NCBI RefSeq assembly: GCF_965363235.1
Contig: NC_134851.1
Coordinates: 24,415,847 to 24,479,846, forward strand
DNA from: Mytilus galloprovincialis
Taxonomy: Eukaryota > Mollusca > Bivalvia > Mytilida > Mytilidae
DNA: 64,000 nt
Direction: 5' to 3'
The translations under genes were made by a program, and so were the position numbers. This document shows positions 12,516 to 24,515 of the stretch, one piece after another. The first letter of the stretch is position 1; the number at the start of each line of letters is the position of its first letter. The notes under the pieces were generated by a model. The model worked only from the letters and a program-made list of their open reading frames with translations. It did no database searches and was not told the DNA's origin.

Positions 12516-13744
12516 ATTTAAATGACATGTCTTCAACCATTCAAACAGGAAAACCCACGGTATAACTACGGAACATATGGTTCCTGACATAGGACAGGTG
12601 TAACTGAATTTTTTAAGATACATGATTTAACGTTGATTTTTTTGTATTGTAGATGGTGTTTTTGTTTAAGGTAAAACATATTGTATTATCATCATAAGTT
12701 TCATCTTATAGTTTCAAATTGATTTAATCGTATTTTTTCCGAGTAAAACTGTAAAATAATCCCGCATTAAATCAATTTTTTTCAAACAATCTTGGTTTTT
12801 ATAAAGTTGCGCATAAAACACTTTTGTCTGACATACGATTTATTTGTGTTCTTTCAATACAAACCCGTTTTCTAAAGTAAGTATTTGAACAGTCCTATTT
12901 ATTTAATTTCTAGCCTCCAGATTATTTTTTTTCCACTAACTTCTAGACCTCATATATTGTCCTCGATTGTTTTTCATTTTCATCTGCAATTGCCTTAATA
13001 TTTAATTACTCTCTTCTCCTTTTTTACACTGTCTTTTTTATAAGATGCATTTGAAATAGTTTTACAACGTATTTCTGTAAGTAGAGTTGCAAAAAATAAC
13101 TTGCCATCTTAATAAATTCAGTGCCAAAGTTTTATATTTCTAGACTGCATTATGTTCTTTCACTGTACTTCATAGTTATTTCATATTTTATTTTAACATA
13201 GTCAGTATCATGAAGATGGGCATTAACCTTCGAAAGGCCTCTATAAATTTATTAATCCTGAAAGAAAAGTTCATTGATGAACGATCAGACCTTAAACTAT
13301 TGTCTATTTTAACATCAATAACAAAGTGAAAGATATTATCAGAAATCGAATTTTTTTTTCAAACAAGATTGTTTAAAGGGATTTTTTTTCTCGAATCAAA
13401 CGTTTTCCTATTGATGTATGATTCTCTAAATGGGTCAACTAGATTTGAAACTTTGAATTGGTTTCAAATCACTAGAACGATTAGAAGATTGGTTATCAAA
13501 TTCCTCAGTAACGTCTGCCACCTTGTATAAAAGCAAGGAGTGTTTACAGTTTAAGGTTCTTTGTTTTTCCATTCTTATATCCTATTCCAGAAGGTTTCCA
13601 CCCTCATTTATTATCCTTTTTTTTAAATGGATGTTATCATTAAAAAAAATGTTCACACCGTCCTGAATGAATGTAAATGAATAAGAAAACCAAAAGATCT
13701 TCCTTACACTAATTTGTCGTGTTTAATTTATCTTGCGATGAGTG
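12516..13744. other. Mostly unannotated AT-rich DNA
   Basis: Positions 12535-12605 hold a short family M fragment ('cattcaaacaggaaaaccca', 'cctgacataggacaggtg'). Otherwise there is no gene signal. Confidence 0.4.
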
Positions 13745-13985
13745 AATATAGATATATGAAGATGTGGTATGAGTGAAAATGAGACAACTCTCCATCCAAG
13801 TCACATTTTTATTTTTTAAAGTAAACCATTATACATGTAGGTCAAGGTACGGTCTTCAACACGGAGTCTATGCTCATACCGTAAAGCAAGCTATTAATGG
13901 CTCTAAACATTACAAGTGTAAAACCATTCAAACGGGAAAATCAACGGTCTAATCTATATAAAAACGAATACACCATGGTACATGT
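13745..13985 (-). repeat. Family M copy, minus orientation
   Basis: The reverse complement carries the same blocks as 3345-3895: 'gaagatgtggtatgagtg', 'gagacaactctccatccaag', 'gtaaaccattata', 'gtgtaaaaccattcaaacgg', 'caacggtctaatctatata'. Confidence 0.7.
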
Positions 13986-14069
13986 AAAATAAAGGGACTT
14001 TTTGAGTTTTCATCCTTTAAAACTGTATAATTTGTCAAGATCTGTGAGCCGTTAAGACAAATTTGTAAT

Positions 14070-14960
14070 GTACAAAAGAGGGATGAAAGATACCAGATGG
14101 ACAGTTAAAATCATAAATCGAAAATAAACTGACAACGTCATGGCTAAAAATGAAAAGGACAAACAGACAAACAATAGTACACATGACCCAACATGAAAAA
14201 CCAAAGAATAAACAACAGGAACCCCACCAAAAACTAGGGGTGAACTCAGGTGCTCCGGAAGGGTAAGCAGATCCTTCTCCACATGTGGCACCTGTCGTGT
14301 TGCTGATGAGATAGCAAAATCGGTAAATAGTCTAATTCGGAAGGTCACATTTATGAACGACGTAAGGAACATATCCGATATCATTACTAAAACGGTTATT
14401 CCTTATCGGTCAAACAACTCGTGATGGCGTCCGTAAAATTAACGAAGAGATGATTTCAACTTCACCATTTGGAACTCTTCGTTTATTTGCTTCCTTGTGA
14501 GCAGCAACCCTCTATCAAGAAAATCATGATAGGAAATGCAAGCACGGGAATATTGTATCAATTGGGTGATATATACACCGTATGCAGGTGCTGTTGGAAT
14601 CTCTCTTTTGTCGTATAGTTTTGTTTTCAGTCGACCCTCATTGTCAATTTCTAGATGTAAGTCAAGATATGAGGCCGACTTAACTGTATCTGTAGTATCC
14701 TTTATCTCTAGTTCACTGGGATAGATGCGTTCGACATAGTCAGCAAATTTTGGATTATTTAGTGAAAGAACATCATCTATATAGCGGATAGTAGAGTTAA
14801 AGAATATTGCTAACTTCTTATCTTTCTTCCTAAGAAGTTCCTGTATGAAGTCAGCCTCAAATTAATAAAGAAACAAGTCGGCAAGAAGAGGGGCACAATT
14901 CGTTCCAATTGGAATGCCAATAGTCTGTTGAAAAACACGTCCTCCAATTTATGCATACAT
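14070..14960 (-). mobile_element. 5'-truncated Penelope-like element, same family as 25825-29681
   Basis: Positions 14070-14360 match the pseudo-LTR of the PLE at 25825-29681 ('gagggatgaaagatacca', 'accccaccaaaaactagggg', 'tgctccggaagggtaagcag'). Positions 14390-14960 match the C-terminal half of its reverse transcriptase in reverse, including the segments for IPIGTNCAPLLADLF and the YIDD-type region ('catcatctatatagcgg'). The copy is truncated before the rest of the RT and carries several breaks. Penelope-like elements are not viral; they prime at DNA nicks or ends. Confidence 0.85.
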
Positions 14961-15237
14961 ATGAAAACATGAAATTAAAGGACGAGACAGAGTCAAACAT
15001 TTAAAATTAAATATTAAATCTGCACTCTGAGTTATTCACTGTTGTTGTATAGGATATTAACTATCTGGTCTAAAGAAGATAACGCAAATAAAATGTAGAT
15101 TTGATTCAGATAGAAATTTAACTTGAGTCAATCCAACAGTGAATATATGTATAATTCAAGATCAAATAAGCACAACTGTACAATATGTCCTTTTTTTGTG
15201 CATTCAGATCTGATCCAGTCAGATAAGTCAATATATA

Positions 15238-16060
15238 CAGTCCGCCAAAAGTAACCATCACCTGAGTATAACTGGCTATATCTTTGTAACTATTGCAAAA
15301 GAATTATTTATGTTTGGTGTTATGAATTGCCTTTAATATACGCCAAGATAATTCGTTAAGACCAAAAAGATTGAAATCCGAAAAACCCGTCCTACAACTA
15401 TTTATTGAATACCATCTGCACGTTAAAAAATACACTGTTTCGATACCTTAAGTTCATCTTCCTTCTGTCCTTCGTACAAATGAAATCTGACCTTCATCTA
15501 ATGATTGTGTAAAATGGCAAGGCGTAAGTCCTTTGTGGCTGAACGTTGGGAAGCGATTGGCATATCAAATGCAGGTAGGAGCACAAGTAGCATAGAAAAC
15601 CATTTCAATGTAAATTACACCATCATTGTCAGACTTTTACAACGTCATATTGACACATGAACTGTAAATGAAAGCCCAAGGTCCGGAAGATCCCTTTTAG
15701 ATACCCGTCGCGATGACAAACTGCTTCTTCGTCGTTCTTAAGCAAACCCATTAGATTCTGTTTCGCAGCTTAGACACCACTGGCCTCCAGAAGGTCGTGT
15801 AATGTTTCGAACATTGGTCCGCGACCTCATGGATGCAATCTAAGAGAACGTCGTGTTGTCGCGATTTCTATTTTTACAGCCAGGCACCATTTAGTCAGGT
15901 TCCAATCGACACAGTAAAATAAGAAGAATGCATTGGTAAGATGAAAGATCGGTTTCGGTTACGACCAGTAGAAGCCAGAGAACGAATTTGGCGGAAAAAT
16001 AAAACTGCATTTGAAATCATTGCGAATACGTAACGGAAAATCTTCATATTCCTGATACTT
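15238..16060 (+). pseudogene. Tc1-like DNA transposon, transposase remnant
   Basis: A remnant begins at ATG 15514 and reads MARRKSFVAERWEAIGISNA, then a helix-turn-helix stretch and the GRPR-like linker (SPRSGRSLLDTRRDDKLLLRR), followed by LRHHWPPEGRVMFRTLVRDL. This is the order of Tc1-type N-terminal DNA-binding domains. In-frame stops interrupt it after HIDT, LLLRRS and LMDAI, and the DDE catalytic core is not recognisable. A possible left terminus is 'acagtccgccaaaagtaacc' at 15238. I could not find the right terminus. Confidence 0.75.
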
Positions 16061-16570
16061 TTGATAACTACTTCAGCTTGATAATTTCATTTGTATGACA
16101 TTATTTTATGACATGAAGTTACAATGCGCTAAATTATTCATGAAATTTCACAGCATTTTATTTAATTTTGTTTCGTCCATTTTAAGCTCTCGTGCATTTC
16201 GTTTTGTTATGCATTTAAATAGTATAGATATATCAAAAATTTTATCACGTTGATGTGTAGAAAGCGACAGAAGGACGCCACATTAGATTCAGAAGTAAAC
16301 AAGTGACAACAGAAAAATATTCGTAAACAAAAAGTAATGCTAATTTAGTTGTTGATAACTGATTTAGGGTTGATGATTTTGTTGTAGATGATGTTTTTTG
16401 TTATTGTAAATTCAGTATTTTTAGTTGTAACTATAACTTTTATGCTAAATGCGTTTACTGTAGTGAGCTCACCTCTTACCGTCACAATGTTGGAAGCATC
16501 TTTCGAAATTTTAACTTTTCTGCGAACATGATCATGATTTTTTTAACGCGCCTGGAAATTTAGATACGAT
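16061..16570. other. No gene recognised
   Basis: AT-rich; no supported feature. Confidence 0.35.
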
Positions 16571-16830
16571 TCAGGTAAGTAGACATAAAAAGTAAACGAA
16601 CCATTAATTTTGCGTTTACTTCGGCGTTAACTTGAAAATAATGCGTCTTTTAATTTTGAAAAGAGCAAACAGGTGTTTAATGACGTATTAATCTCCGCGT
16701 GTACGTGAAAATGACGCGTCTTTTAATTTTGAAAAGAGTAAACGGGCGTTTACTTTCTCGTTTATGTCCGCGTAATCGTAAAAAAGGTGCGTCGCCTATG
16801 TTTGTAAAAAATAAAGGCACGTTTAATGTT
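16571..16830 (+). repeat. GTAAACG-rich tandem repeat, about 72 bp period
   Basis: The segment 'gcgtcttttaattttgaaaa' followed by GAGYAAACRGG occurs near 16641 and 16713, with a degenerate third 'gtgcgtcgcc' near 16790. The words GTAAACG, CGTTTAC and GCGTTAAC recur on both strands. Confidence 0.6.
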
Positions 16831-17325
16831 TGTAGTTACCTTGTGTTAACGCAGATTGTCATCGTATCCTGGATACACTGATCTACATCAAAATGACCAA
16901 TTGCTTGACATATTGACGATTACAGTAATGATATTACACCTCTTCAATAAATCGGAAATTTATCATAGTATACAAGAACAAATGTATATATATCCTGGAA
17001 CTGTAAAACTTACAAGACTTTCATACTACATTCGTTAGAGGATACGTTTTAGAAGATCTGGCAAAAACATTGCTGAGTCAGAGATGAGTTGATACAATCA
17101 GATACAAACAAGTTGCTAGAAATGGTATTAATGCACTTCTATGACGTTTCCGACATGGTTGAAATATGTTTGTGAGTCGGTATGTGTACATGTATTATTT
17201 GAAATATAGAAAATCCACTATTTAAAGTTATTGAATTTTTGTATTTTATGAAAGTTAATATTTCGAACTAAAAGTGTTTTTGATTTGTAACTGTTTAAAA
17301 AAATCATATATACATTAGCTATATT
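16831..17325. other. No gene recognised
   Basis: AT-rich spacer between two GTAAACG-rich blocks; the short frames look random. Confidence 0.35.
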
Positions 17326-17665
17326 ATATCAGAGGGAACATATGTACGTAATTTCAAGATGATTAGACTTCAACTTCATCAAAAATTACTTTGACCAAAT
17401 CTTTAACCCGAAATTTTTTCTATGTTTTGTTGACCGTGACATTGGGGTCAAAAATCTAATTTGGCATTGAAATAAGAAAGATCATATTATAGGGAACATG
17501 TATACTAAGTTTCATCAAAAACTACCTAACCAAAAACTTTATCCTGAAGCGGGATAGACGGGACGAACGGACAAACAGACGAACGGACCAACATACGCAC
17601 GAACGAACGAAGGGACGAGCAGACCAGAACCCATAATGCCTCTCTACTATTGTAGGTGGAACCAA
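17326..17665 (+). repeat. GGAC-tailed dispersed repeat
   Basis: It contains 'gattagacttcaacttcatc', 'attggggtcaaaaatctaat', 'aagaaagatcatattatagg' and a tail of ACGGAC/GAACGGAC words (17555-17620), ending 'ccataatgcctctctactat'. It is homologous to 25497-25770 and partly to 484-660. Confidence 0.75.
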
Positions 17666-18070
17666 AAAATACTCTTTTGAAATATGTAGTAAACGCCCGT
17701 TTACTTTGAAGTGCACGTACAAATGAACATATGAAATCGAAAGAAAACGCCTGTTTACGACTGACTAAACGGACACATAGTAGACGCGCGTTTACTTATG
17801 AGTGCAGATAGAAATACACTTGTGAAATTTGTAGTAAACGCCCGTTTACGTTGAAATGCACGTTACAATACACTTGTGAAATCTGAAGTAAACGCTTGTT
17901 TTTTGTTGACCAAACTGACACAAAGAAAATACGCGTTTACTCGTGTTTTACTTGAGTAGACATAAGAAATTTCCATTTTGACCGCGGAAACGTGTGTATA
18001 CTAGTAAACGCAAAAAATGAAGTTAACTAACGATATATATGCACGCGACGTTAATGTGCGTTAACTTTAT
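17666..18070 (+). repeat. GTAAACGCCCGTTTAC tandem repeat, about 145-155 bp period
   Basis: Two diverged long units begin near 17668 and 17811, each with 'gtagtaaacgcccgtttac', '..gaa.tgcacgt', 'cttgtgaaat', 'actgac' and 'acgcgtttact'. GTAAACGCCCGTTTAC is close to a perfect palindrome. Outer sequences echo the 16571-16830 block partly in inverted orientation. Confidence 0.6.
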
Positions 18071-18767
18071 GGAATGATTGATTTGAACCTTACTGTAGCT
18101 GTTTATACTTGCGAGTAATCTCAGATTTGTACTTTGTATATGTATGTTTGTTGTCTTGATGTACAAGTACCCTGTCACGTCCACTCTGCGTTGTATTGCT
18201 ACACCACTATCCTAGGTAAACATAGAGTTGATACACTCTTAAAATAGTTTTGATGGAAAAAATGGTATATGTAAAAGGTTAATACTATTATGGTGTCGGA
18301 AAAAAAACGTGATTCTGGGGGAAAAAAATGGCCTAAACTTTTAACGGCATTGCCGAGGATATATTCATGGCATTAAGTATTACTAAATTACTTCACGATC
18401 GGAATATTTTCTTATTAAAAGTATGCATGCATAGATGGGAAAGTACGAGTGCATTTGTCACGATTGAAGATCGTTTGAATATTCATGTATTAATATATCT
18501 AAGCAATACAAACCAATAGTGCAGTATAATATGAATGATAATATAGCACTAGTTTTTCAACATTTGTGTTTACATAGTATGCACGTTTACATAATTCAAT
18601 TTTAATACGTGAAAGTGCACAAACAATTAACTATCCGTCTTGAATGACCGCATTTTACAAGACTAGTTTGAGTTTAATTGATATGTACCTGCTGGGTCTA
18701 TGTGTAATATGTTTCCTACAAAACGCCTAATTTTGATTTTGTAAATATTGCCGGTATATTTAACAAC
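18071..18767. other. No gene recognised
   Basis: AT-rich; it ends where PLE reverse-transcriptase homology begins. Confidence 0.35.
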
Positions 18768-21395
18768 CATTCTGTTAAAGAACAAATTCCTGGATATTTT
18801 GACAATACTGAGCTACCTCTTATTTTATATTAAAAAGAAATCTACCCGGAAATTTGCGTTTAATTATAGTCAATTGTGTAAAGATGTTAATATCAGAGAA
18901 AATACACCTACTTCATGTAATTGTAGTACCTCCGAATATATTTATGGACTCATTTCCCATGTTATAACAGGAGATCTTAACATCGTTCAAGACCGAGAGT
19001 TAAAATCATTCCTCAGTGAAGGACCTAAATATCGTCCCCCGTTAATTATTACTTGGAATGAGTGTCGTAATATCATCAAGACTCACTCCATACTTACTGT
19101 ATAAAATGGATTAAACGGGAAAAAGCTCACAAAAAATCTTTGGACTCTTTTTTTTAATTCAGTAAATAAATGAAGATAGTTGATATACGTATTCAACATT
19201 TTAAAGAACATTTTACTACTATTAATAACCACAATAAACCTATTTCTCGTATCAAACATAAACTAAAAAAACTAGCCAAGAAATTTGTTTTTGTCCAGGC
19301 CGATAAAGCTGCTAATAATATTATTATTGTTTGACGTAAATTTTACATTGAGGTTCTGAAAAAAGAAATCACCAATTCACCAACATTCAAACTGACTCCA
19401 TTTTCAGAAAACGACATCTGTAACAAACATGAACTTTTAGCTACCTCTATATAAGCAGAGCCAAATACAATGAAAGTCCCAACTATGTATTGGCTTCCGA
19501 AGCTACACAAAACACCCTACAAATATAGATTTATTTCGTCTTCAAGCCATTGTTCCACTACTAAATTGTATATTCTTCTTACCAGCACACTTGGTACAAT
19601 TAAAAACCTGATAATAAATTGTTCAAATCAGGCCTTCGAAAATTGTAGAATTAATTACTTTTGGGGTGTCCAGAACTCGTTGGAAGTACTTGATAAATTG
19701 CATGCTTATATTGGTGATTTTGAATCTGTTCCAAGTTTTGATTTTTCTACCCCGTATACCACATTGCCTCACATTCTCATTAAGAAAAAATTCACACACC
19801 TAATTAAATGGGCATTTAAAAAGTCAGAATGTGAATATATATGTTCAAACTCTTTTAGGTCATTTTTTAGTAGCAATAAACAAAAAAACTATGTCACTTG
19901 GACATGCTTTTATACTATATATGCCCTTGAATTTTTACTAGATAACATTTTTGTTCGCTTTGGGGATTCCGTATATCGTCAGATTATCGGAATTCCAATG
20001 GGCACCACTTATTGCGGACCTGTTTTTGTATTGCTATGAGTTACAAGTTATGACAAAAATAAGCAAAGACCCATCGAAACAACATCTGATAAACAAATTT
20101 AATAATACTTTTAGATATTTGGATGATATATTGGCTCTCAATAATGACGACTTCAGTATGTATATAAAAGAAATTTATCCTGTTGAACTTACTTTAAATA
20201 AAGTTAATACTAACAATGACCACTGCCCTTTCTTCGATCTTGATATCTATATCACTAACGGAAAGCTAAATACTAAAATTTATGATAAAAGAGATGATAT
20301 TTCATTTCCTATCGTTAATTATCCATTTTTAAATGGTGACGTTCCCTTGTCACCATCTTACGGTGTTTATATATCTCAACTTGTACGATTCGCTCGTGTA
20401 TGTAACAATGTTTCAGATTTTAACGAGAGAAATGTATGTATTACTGAAAAATTATTACACCAGGGTTTTCGATATCACAAACAAGTCAAAACATTTACTA
20501 AATTTTATCATCGGTATAAGAACATCATTCGTAAATATTGCTCAACATGCACACTTCTTATACGTTCAGGTATTTCACATCCAATTTTTGATGGAAATAT
20601 TCTTTATAAAGCACAAAGGTGTCAGTATTCACCTCAAAAAGCTTGAACAGACTTATTAAGAAGGGATATAGTTACGATACTGTTGTCAGGTCATAAAAGA
20701 TTGCATATTTTGGCGTTAAAATTGATTCACTTATAGGGTCTTTGCATCGGAACTAAACACATTTATTCAAAAACCAGTTGTTGGCATGACACGGGTTATG
20801 TTCTTCTCGTATATGTTATGATGGTATGATATCAAACCCCTAAGGGGAAGGATTGTGCCTAATGTTCATTTGATGAAATCATAATCTTTCAGTCAGTTTA
20901 ATTGAAGTCTGGAGCTGTCATGTCAGTTAACTGCTAGTAGTCTATTGTTATTTATGTATTATTGTCATTTTGTTTATTTTCTTTGGTTACATCTTCTGAT
21001 ATCAGACTCGGACTTCTCTTGAACTGAATTTTAATGTGCGTATTGTTATGCGTTTTCTTTTTTACATTGGCTAGAGGTATAGGAGGAGGGTTGAGATCTC
21101 ACAAACATGTTAAACCCCTCCGCATTTTCGCGCCTGTCCCAAGTCAGGAGCCTCTGGCCTTTTTTAGTCTTGTATTATTTTAATTTTAGTTTCTTGTGCA
21201 CAATTTGGAAATTAGTATGGCGTTCATTATCACTTTACTAGTATATATTTGTTTAGGGGCCAGCTGAAGGATGCCTCCGGGTGCGGGAATTTCTCGCTAC
21301 ATTGAAGACCTGTTGGTGACCTTCTGCTGTTGTTTTTTTTCTATGGTCGGGTTGTTGTCTCTTTGGCACATTCCCCATTTCCATTCTCAATTTTA
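18768..21395 (+). mobile_element. Penelope-like element, 5'-truncated, with 3' tail
   Basis: Positions 18840-19100 encode the pre-RT region (SCNCSTSEYIYGLISHVITG, LNIVQ, SEGPKYRPP), paralleling DCTCASSQF..DHVITGDLN in the PLE at 25825-29681. The RT follows, then about 0.7 kb of 3' tail ending 'ccatttccattctcaatttt'. No pseudo-LTR pair or nuclease is visible upstream, so the 5' part is missing. The reading frames are interrupted by several breaks. The tail (20915-21395) is the source family of the fragments at 2826, 3935, 29964, 30611 and 50770. Confidence 0.85.
19470..20646 (+). pseudogene. Penelope-like reverse transcriptase
   Basis: The frames show MKVPTMYWLPKLHKTPYKYR and FISSSSHCSTTKL (fingers), SFDFSTPYTTLPH (the first catalytic Asp region, A motif), the IIGIPMGT-type B motif, FRYLDDILALNN (the YxDD C motif) and FFDLDIYITNGKLN (thumb side). 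It ends LIRSGISHPIFDGNILYKAQ. This is the standard PLE RT order. The gene lies in two overlapping frames and is non-functional as read. Confidence 0.85.
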
Positions 21396-21744
21396 TTCGA
21401 TTATACGTTGTGTTGCAGAAAAAAGTGTATCTATAAAATTACACTTCCTACACTTTACATTTAAAAACGTTTTCGTATGTCAGGCTACGCAATGAATGTA
21501 CCGAAACCTTGTCACTAACAACTAGTGGATACTAATAGTGTATATTGTCTTTTATCAACTGTGAATAGCTATTATAGATTATGATACAAATTATGCAGTC
21601 GGCATCGACAAATATCCGAATTTTAATCTAAAAACATAGAATATTTTTAACAACTGAGTCATAGATATCTCATAGTCATCTCATAGTAAATTAAACACAA
21701 TATGATATAATTAAATGTTTTGCTTAAAAAAGTAAGCTTATGAG
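21396..21744. other. No gene recognised
   Basis: AT-rich; no supported feature. Confidence 0.35.
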
Positions 21745-21812
21745 TCTTATGTAGACGAAACGCGCGTCTGGCGTACTAAATTATAATCCTGGTACTTTTG
21801 ATAACTATTGTA
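21745..21812 (+). repeat. Dispersed repeat family R, end fragment
   Basis: It contains 'tgtagacgaaacgcgcgtct', 'ggcgtactaaattataatcc' and 'tggtacttttgataactatt'. Other copies are at 22325-22400 (reverse), 23560-23870, 38410-38990 and, weakly, 41100-41150 and 60010-60080. Confidence 0.75.
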
Positions 21813-22324
21813 TGTTATTGAAAATAAAACACTTACTATAAACATGTTGAATAACTTTATAGAAATATACTTACCTGGATGTTTTAAATACTTCACCATA
21901 ATTGAGTAGAAATGTTTGTATATGTTACCTGTTTGTTGCGCATGACATATTTTGTCGATTATATTTGAATTGCATAATTCGAGTATAATACCTCCTATGT
22001 ATATCTATAGATGAGAATATCTTTGTATTGCACTACATTGTTAATCGTTCCTATACACGAAACGTAAAGATTATACACATTATGTCATTGACGATAGTTC
22101 AATGAGTTGAAATGTTTACTTATTTACGTTTTTATAAATAACAGGTGTCATGTACTGATATGCAGCAACAATTGTCACAGTTTACAAAAAAAAGATTCGA
22201 CTCACTCTTTAGTCTTTGTCGTTTACTATAACAGAACATGTTTATAAAAGGTATCATGTTACGTGCTCAACTTAAGGAAACATTATCAATGAGGGACATG
22301 CAAACAAATAAATCGAGAATTATT
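21813..22324. other. No gene recognised
   Basis: AT-rich spacer between two inverted family R fragments. Confidence 0.35.
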
Positions 22325-22400
22325 AGGTATCAAAGGTACCAGGATTATAATTTAGTACGTCAGACGCGCGTTTCGTCTTCATTAGACTCATCAGTGACGC
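22325..22400 (-). repeat. Family R end fragment, inverted
   Basis: 'aaaggtaccaggattataat' then 'ttagtacgtcagacgcgcgt' then 'ttcgtcttcattagactcat' is the reverse complement of the 21745-21812 fragment, continuing slightly further into the repeat. Confidence 0.75.
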
Positions 22401-22539
22401 TCATATCAAAATATTTATAAAGCCATATTTGTACTTGTACAATAAACTAACAAACCAATTGCTGACAAAGATAAAATCAAACAATTACACAATAGTACAC
22501 AAAACACAACATAAAAAACAATTACTTGTGTTTTACATT

Positions 22540-22700
22540 GTCATTTCGTGGGTTTTTATAGCTGACTCTGTGGTATATGCTTTGCTGATTGTTGAAGGTC
22601 GTACGGTGACATATAGTTATTAATTTCTTTGTTATTTTGATCTTGTGTGCAGCATTTGTGCAGTGTTGTCCCTTTGGTAAACATACCACATCTTCTTTTT
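22540..22700 (+). repeat. Diverged family M fragment
   Basis: It carries 'cgtgggtttttatagctgac', 'attgttgaaggtcgtacggt', 'gtccctttggtaaacatacc' and 'acatcttc', with the block order of family M. Confidence 0.5.
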
Positions 22701-23559
22701 TTTTTATAAGAAACACGAAGACCACCACAAATTGGTGGTGATATTAGGGGCTTCGAAAGGGATTGCAGATCCTGCCCAGCAAGCCCATGATATCCAGGTC
22801 CGCAAACTAGGAAAATATTTGCAACGTTCTTCGTGTTAATTCAGCAGCGATCACATGATTTAGAATCACTGTAATGATTTCGAATGTGACAATGTTTCGC
22901 AAAAGCAATTGATCACGTCACCGAAAAAAAAAATGCAAAGACTCCTTCCAATAGCAAGACTTACAATTATTGTATATACAGCGACTTTCAATAACAGACA
23001 GAGCTAATATACCTTCCAGTCATTTTTGCTCCCTTTAAGGCATCTTCGTTTACTAAGGATTACGATCCAGTCCCCTTATATCCACCAAATTAAGCCAACA
23101 TTTTTATTACAATGGTGCGCCATCTATGGTAAGACAAAAGTCACGCCAATTTTGACATCATCATGCTTGACTTATTGCAGCACTTGAACTCTATTCAGTG
23201 TAGAGGAGTGAAAATGGTTGTGTTTAGTGTTTTCAACTTTCGTGAAGCAGGAAACGAAATCTTATATTTACATCCCATCATTTGCGCGAGAACTTTAAAA
23301 AAAATTGTAACCACGTATCGTTTTACGTTTTGGGGGTAAACATAAGTTGCACAACGAGCACGTGACAGACACACAGATGTAATGCTGAGTGTATGTACTG
23401 TCCTAAATTAGGTTTAGTTATTCGGTGTTATTCTGTAGTTAAAATTTCGAAAAGTACTATTGTTTAATTTTTTTATTCATTTTCTCTGTCATGAGTGTTC
23501 TTGTTTTTGTATTCCCGTCATGTAATTTTGTTATTTTATCGGTATATTTAACATAGCCA
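22701..23559. other. No gene recognised
   Basis: AT-rich sequence. No exon, RNA or inverted-repeat element is supported. Confidence 0.35.
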
Positions 23560-23870
23560 GAAAGGTCTGGCTAGTCACATAAGTAAGGTTTAATATCAAT
23601 AATGTGGTCATTGTTATAAATTTCCTGTTTACAAAACTTTGAATTTTCTGAAAAACTAAGGATTTGTGTTTATCCCAGGCATATATTAACTCAGCCGTAT
23701 TTGGCACAACTTTTCGGAATTATGGATTCTCAATGCTCTTCAACTTTGTACTTGTTTGGCTTTATAAGTATTTGGATTTAAGCGTCACTGGTGAGTCTTA
23801 TGTAGACGAAACGCGTATCTTGCGTACTAAATTATAATCCTGGTTCCTTTGATAACTATTAACCTCCTAT
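23560..23870 (+). repeat. Dispersed repeat family R, long copy
   Basis: It contains 'aatgtggtcattgttataaa', 'aaaactaaggatttg', 'ccaggcatatattaactcag', 'ttgg.tttataagtatttgg' and the signature 'gtagacgaaacgcgtatctt'. It is homologous to the tandem copies at 38410-38990. Confidence 0.7.
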
Positions 23871-23894
23871 TTATCTTAAAATGTCATAAACCTA

Positions 23895-24115
23895 GTCAGA
23901 AATAAGGCAGTGGTTATCTAGTAGTTCGTGTCTATGTATCTTGCACTGTCGTTTGTGTTATTGCACTTCAGTTTATCTGTTGTTTTGTGTTTTATCCTCT
24001 ATTAGTTGATGTGTTTCCTTCGGTTTTAGTTTGTAACCAGATGTTCTTTTCACAATCAATTAATTTCTTTTCAATAGCTATATACTACCGTTGCCTTTAT
24101 TTGCAACTACGACTA
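23895..24115 (+). repeat. Dispersed repeat family N
   Basis: 'tgtttccttcggttttagtt', 'tgtaaccagatgttcttttc' and 'gttgcctttatttgcaac' recur in order at 35195-35360 ('tgtttccttcagtttttgtt', 'tgtgacccggattt', 'tattgcctttatttacag'). Confidence 0.5.
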
Positions 24116-24436
24116 ACAGAAATCATTACCGCGTGTCTTCGAAATTCTATCTTAATCCGCCAAGGGTGGAGAGAAGAGGACAAAATTAAAACCATTTGCT
24201 AGCGCACATATTTTTGAGCGTGAAATGGGAGTTTAATGTCTTCGCCTTCTCTGCATTAAGTTGTTCAAGGACATCATAAATCATTCTCATCATTGTTCAT
24301 TGTCATAAATAGTAACTTGATTTAATTGGAACTATAACAATAAACAAATCATAATTAAATATATTAAAGATGAGTGGAATGATTGAAAACTGCAATTTTT
24401 AATAATTATACAGATTATAGTTGAAAAAAGCATGTT
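24116..24436. other. No gene recognised
   Basis: AT-rich; no supported feature. Confidence 0.3.
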
Positions 24437-24515
24437 AATGGTTTACTTTTATAAATTGTTATTTGGATAGAGAGTTGTCGCATTGGCACTCACACCACAT
24501 CTTTCTATATCTATC
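24437..24515 (+). repeat. Family M end fragment
   Basis: 'aatggtttacttttataaat' followed by 'tgttatttggatagagagtt' and 'gcattggcactcacaccaca' matches 3815-3895 closely. Confidence 0.7.

Noticed and set aside
14052-14384. 110-codon hydrophobic frame resembling a membrane protein
   Set aside because: It lies in the PLE pseudo-LTR, also found at 25825-26120 and 29388-29681, so it is repeat sequence.
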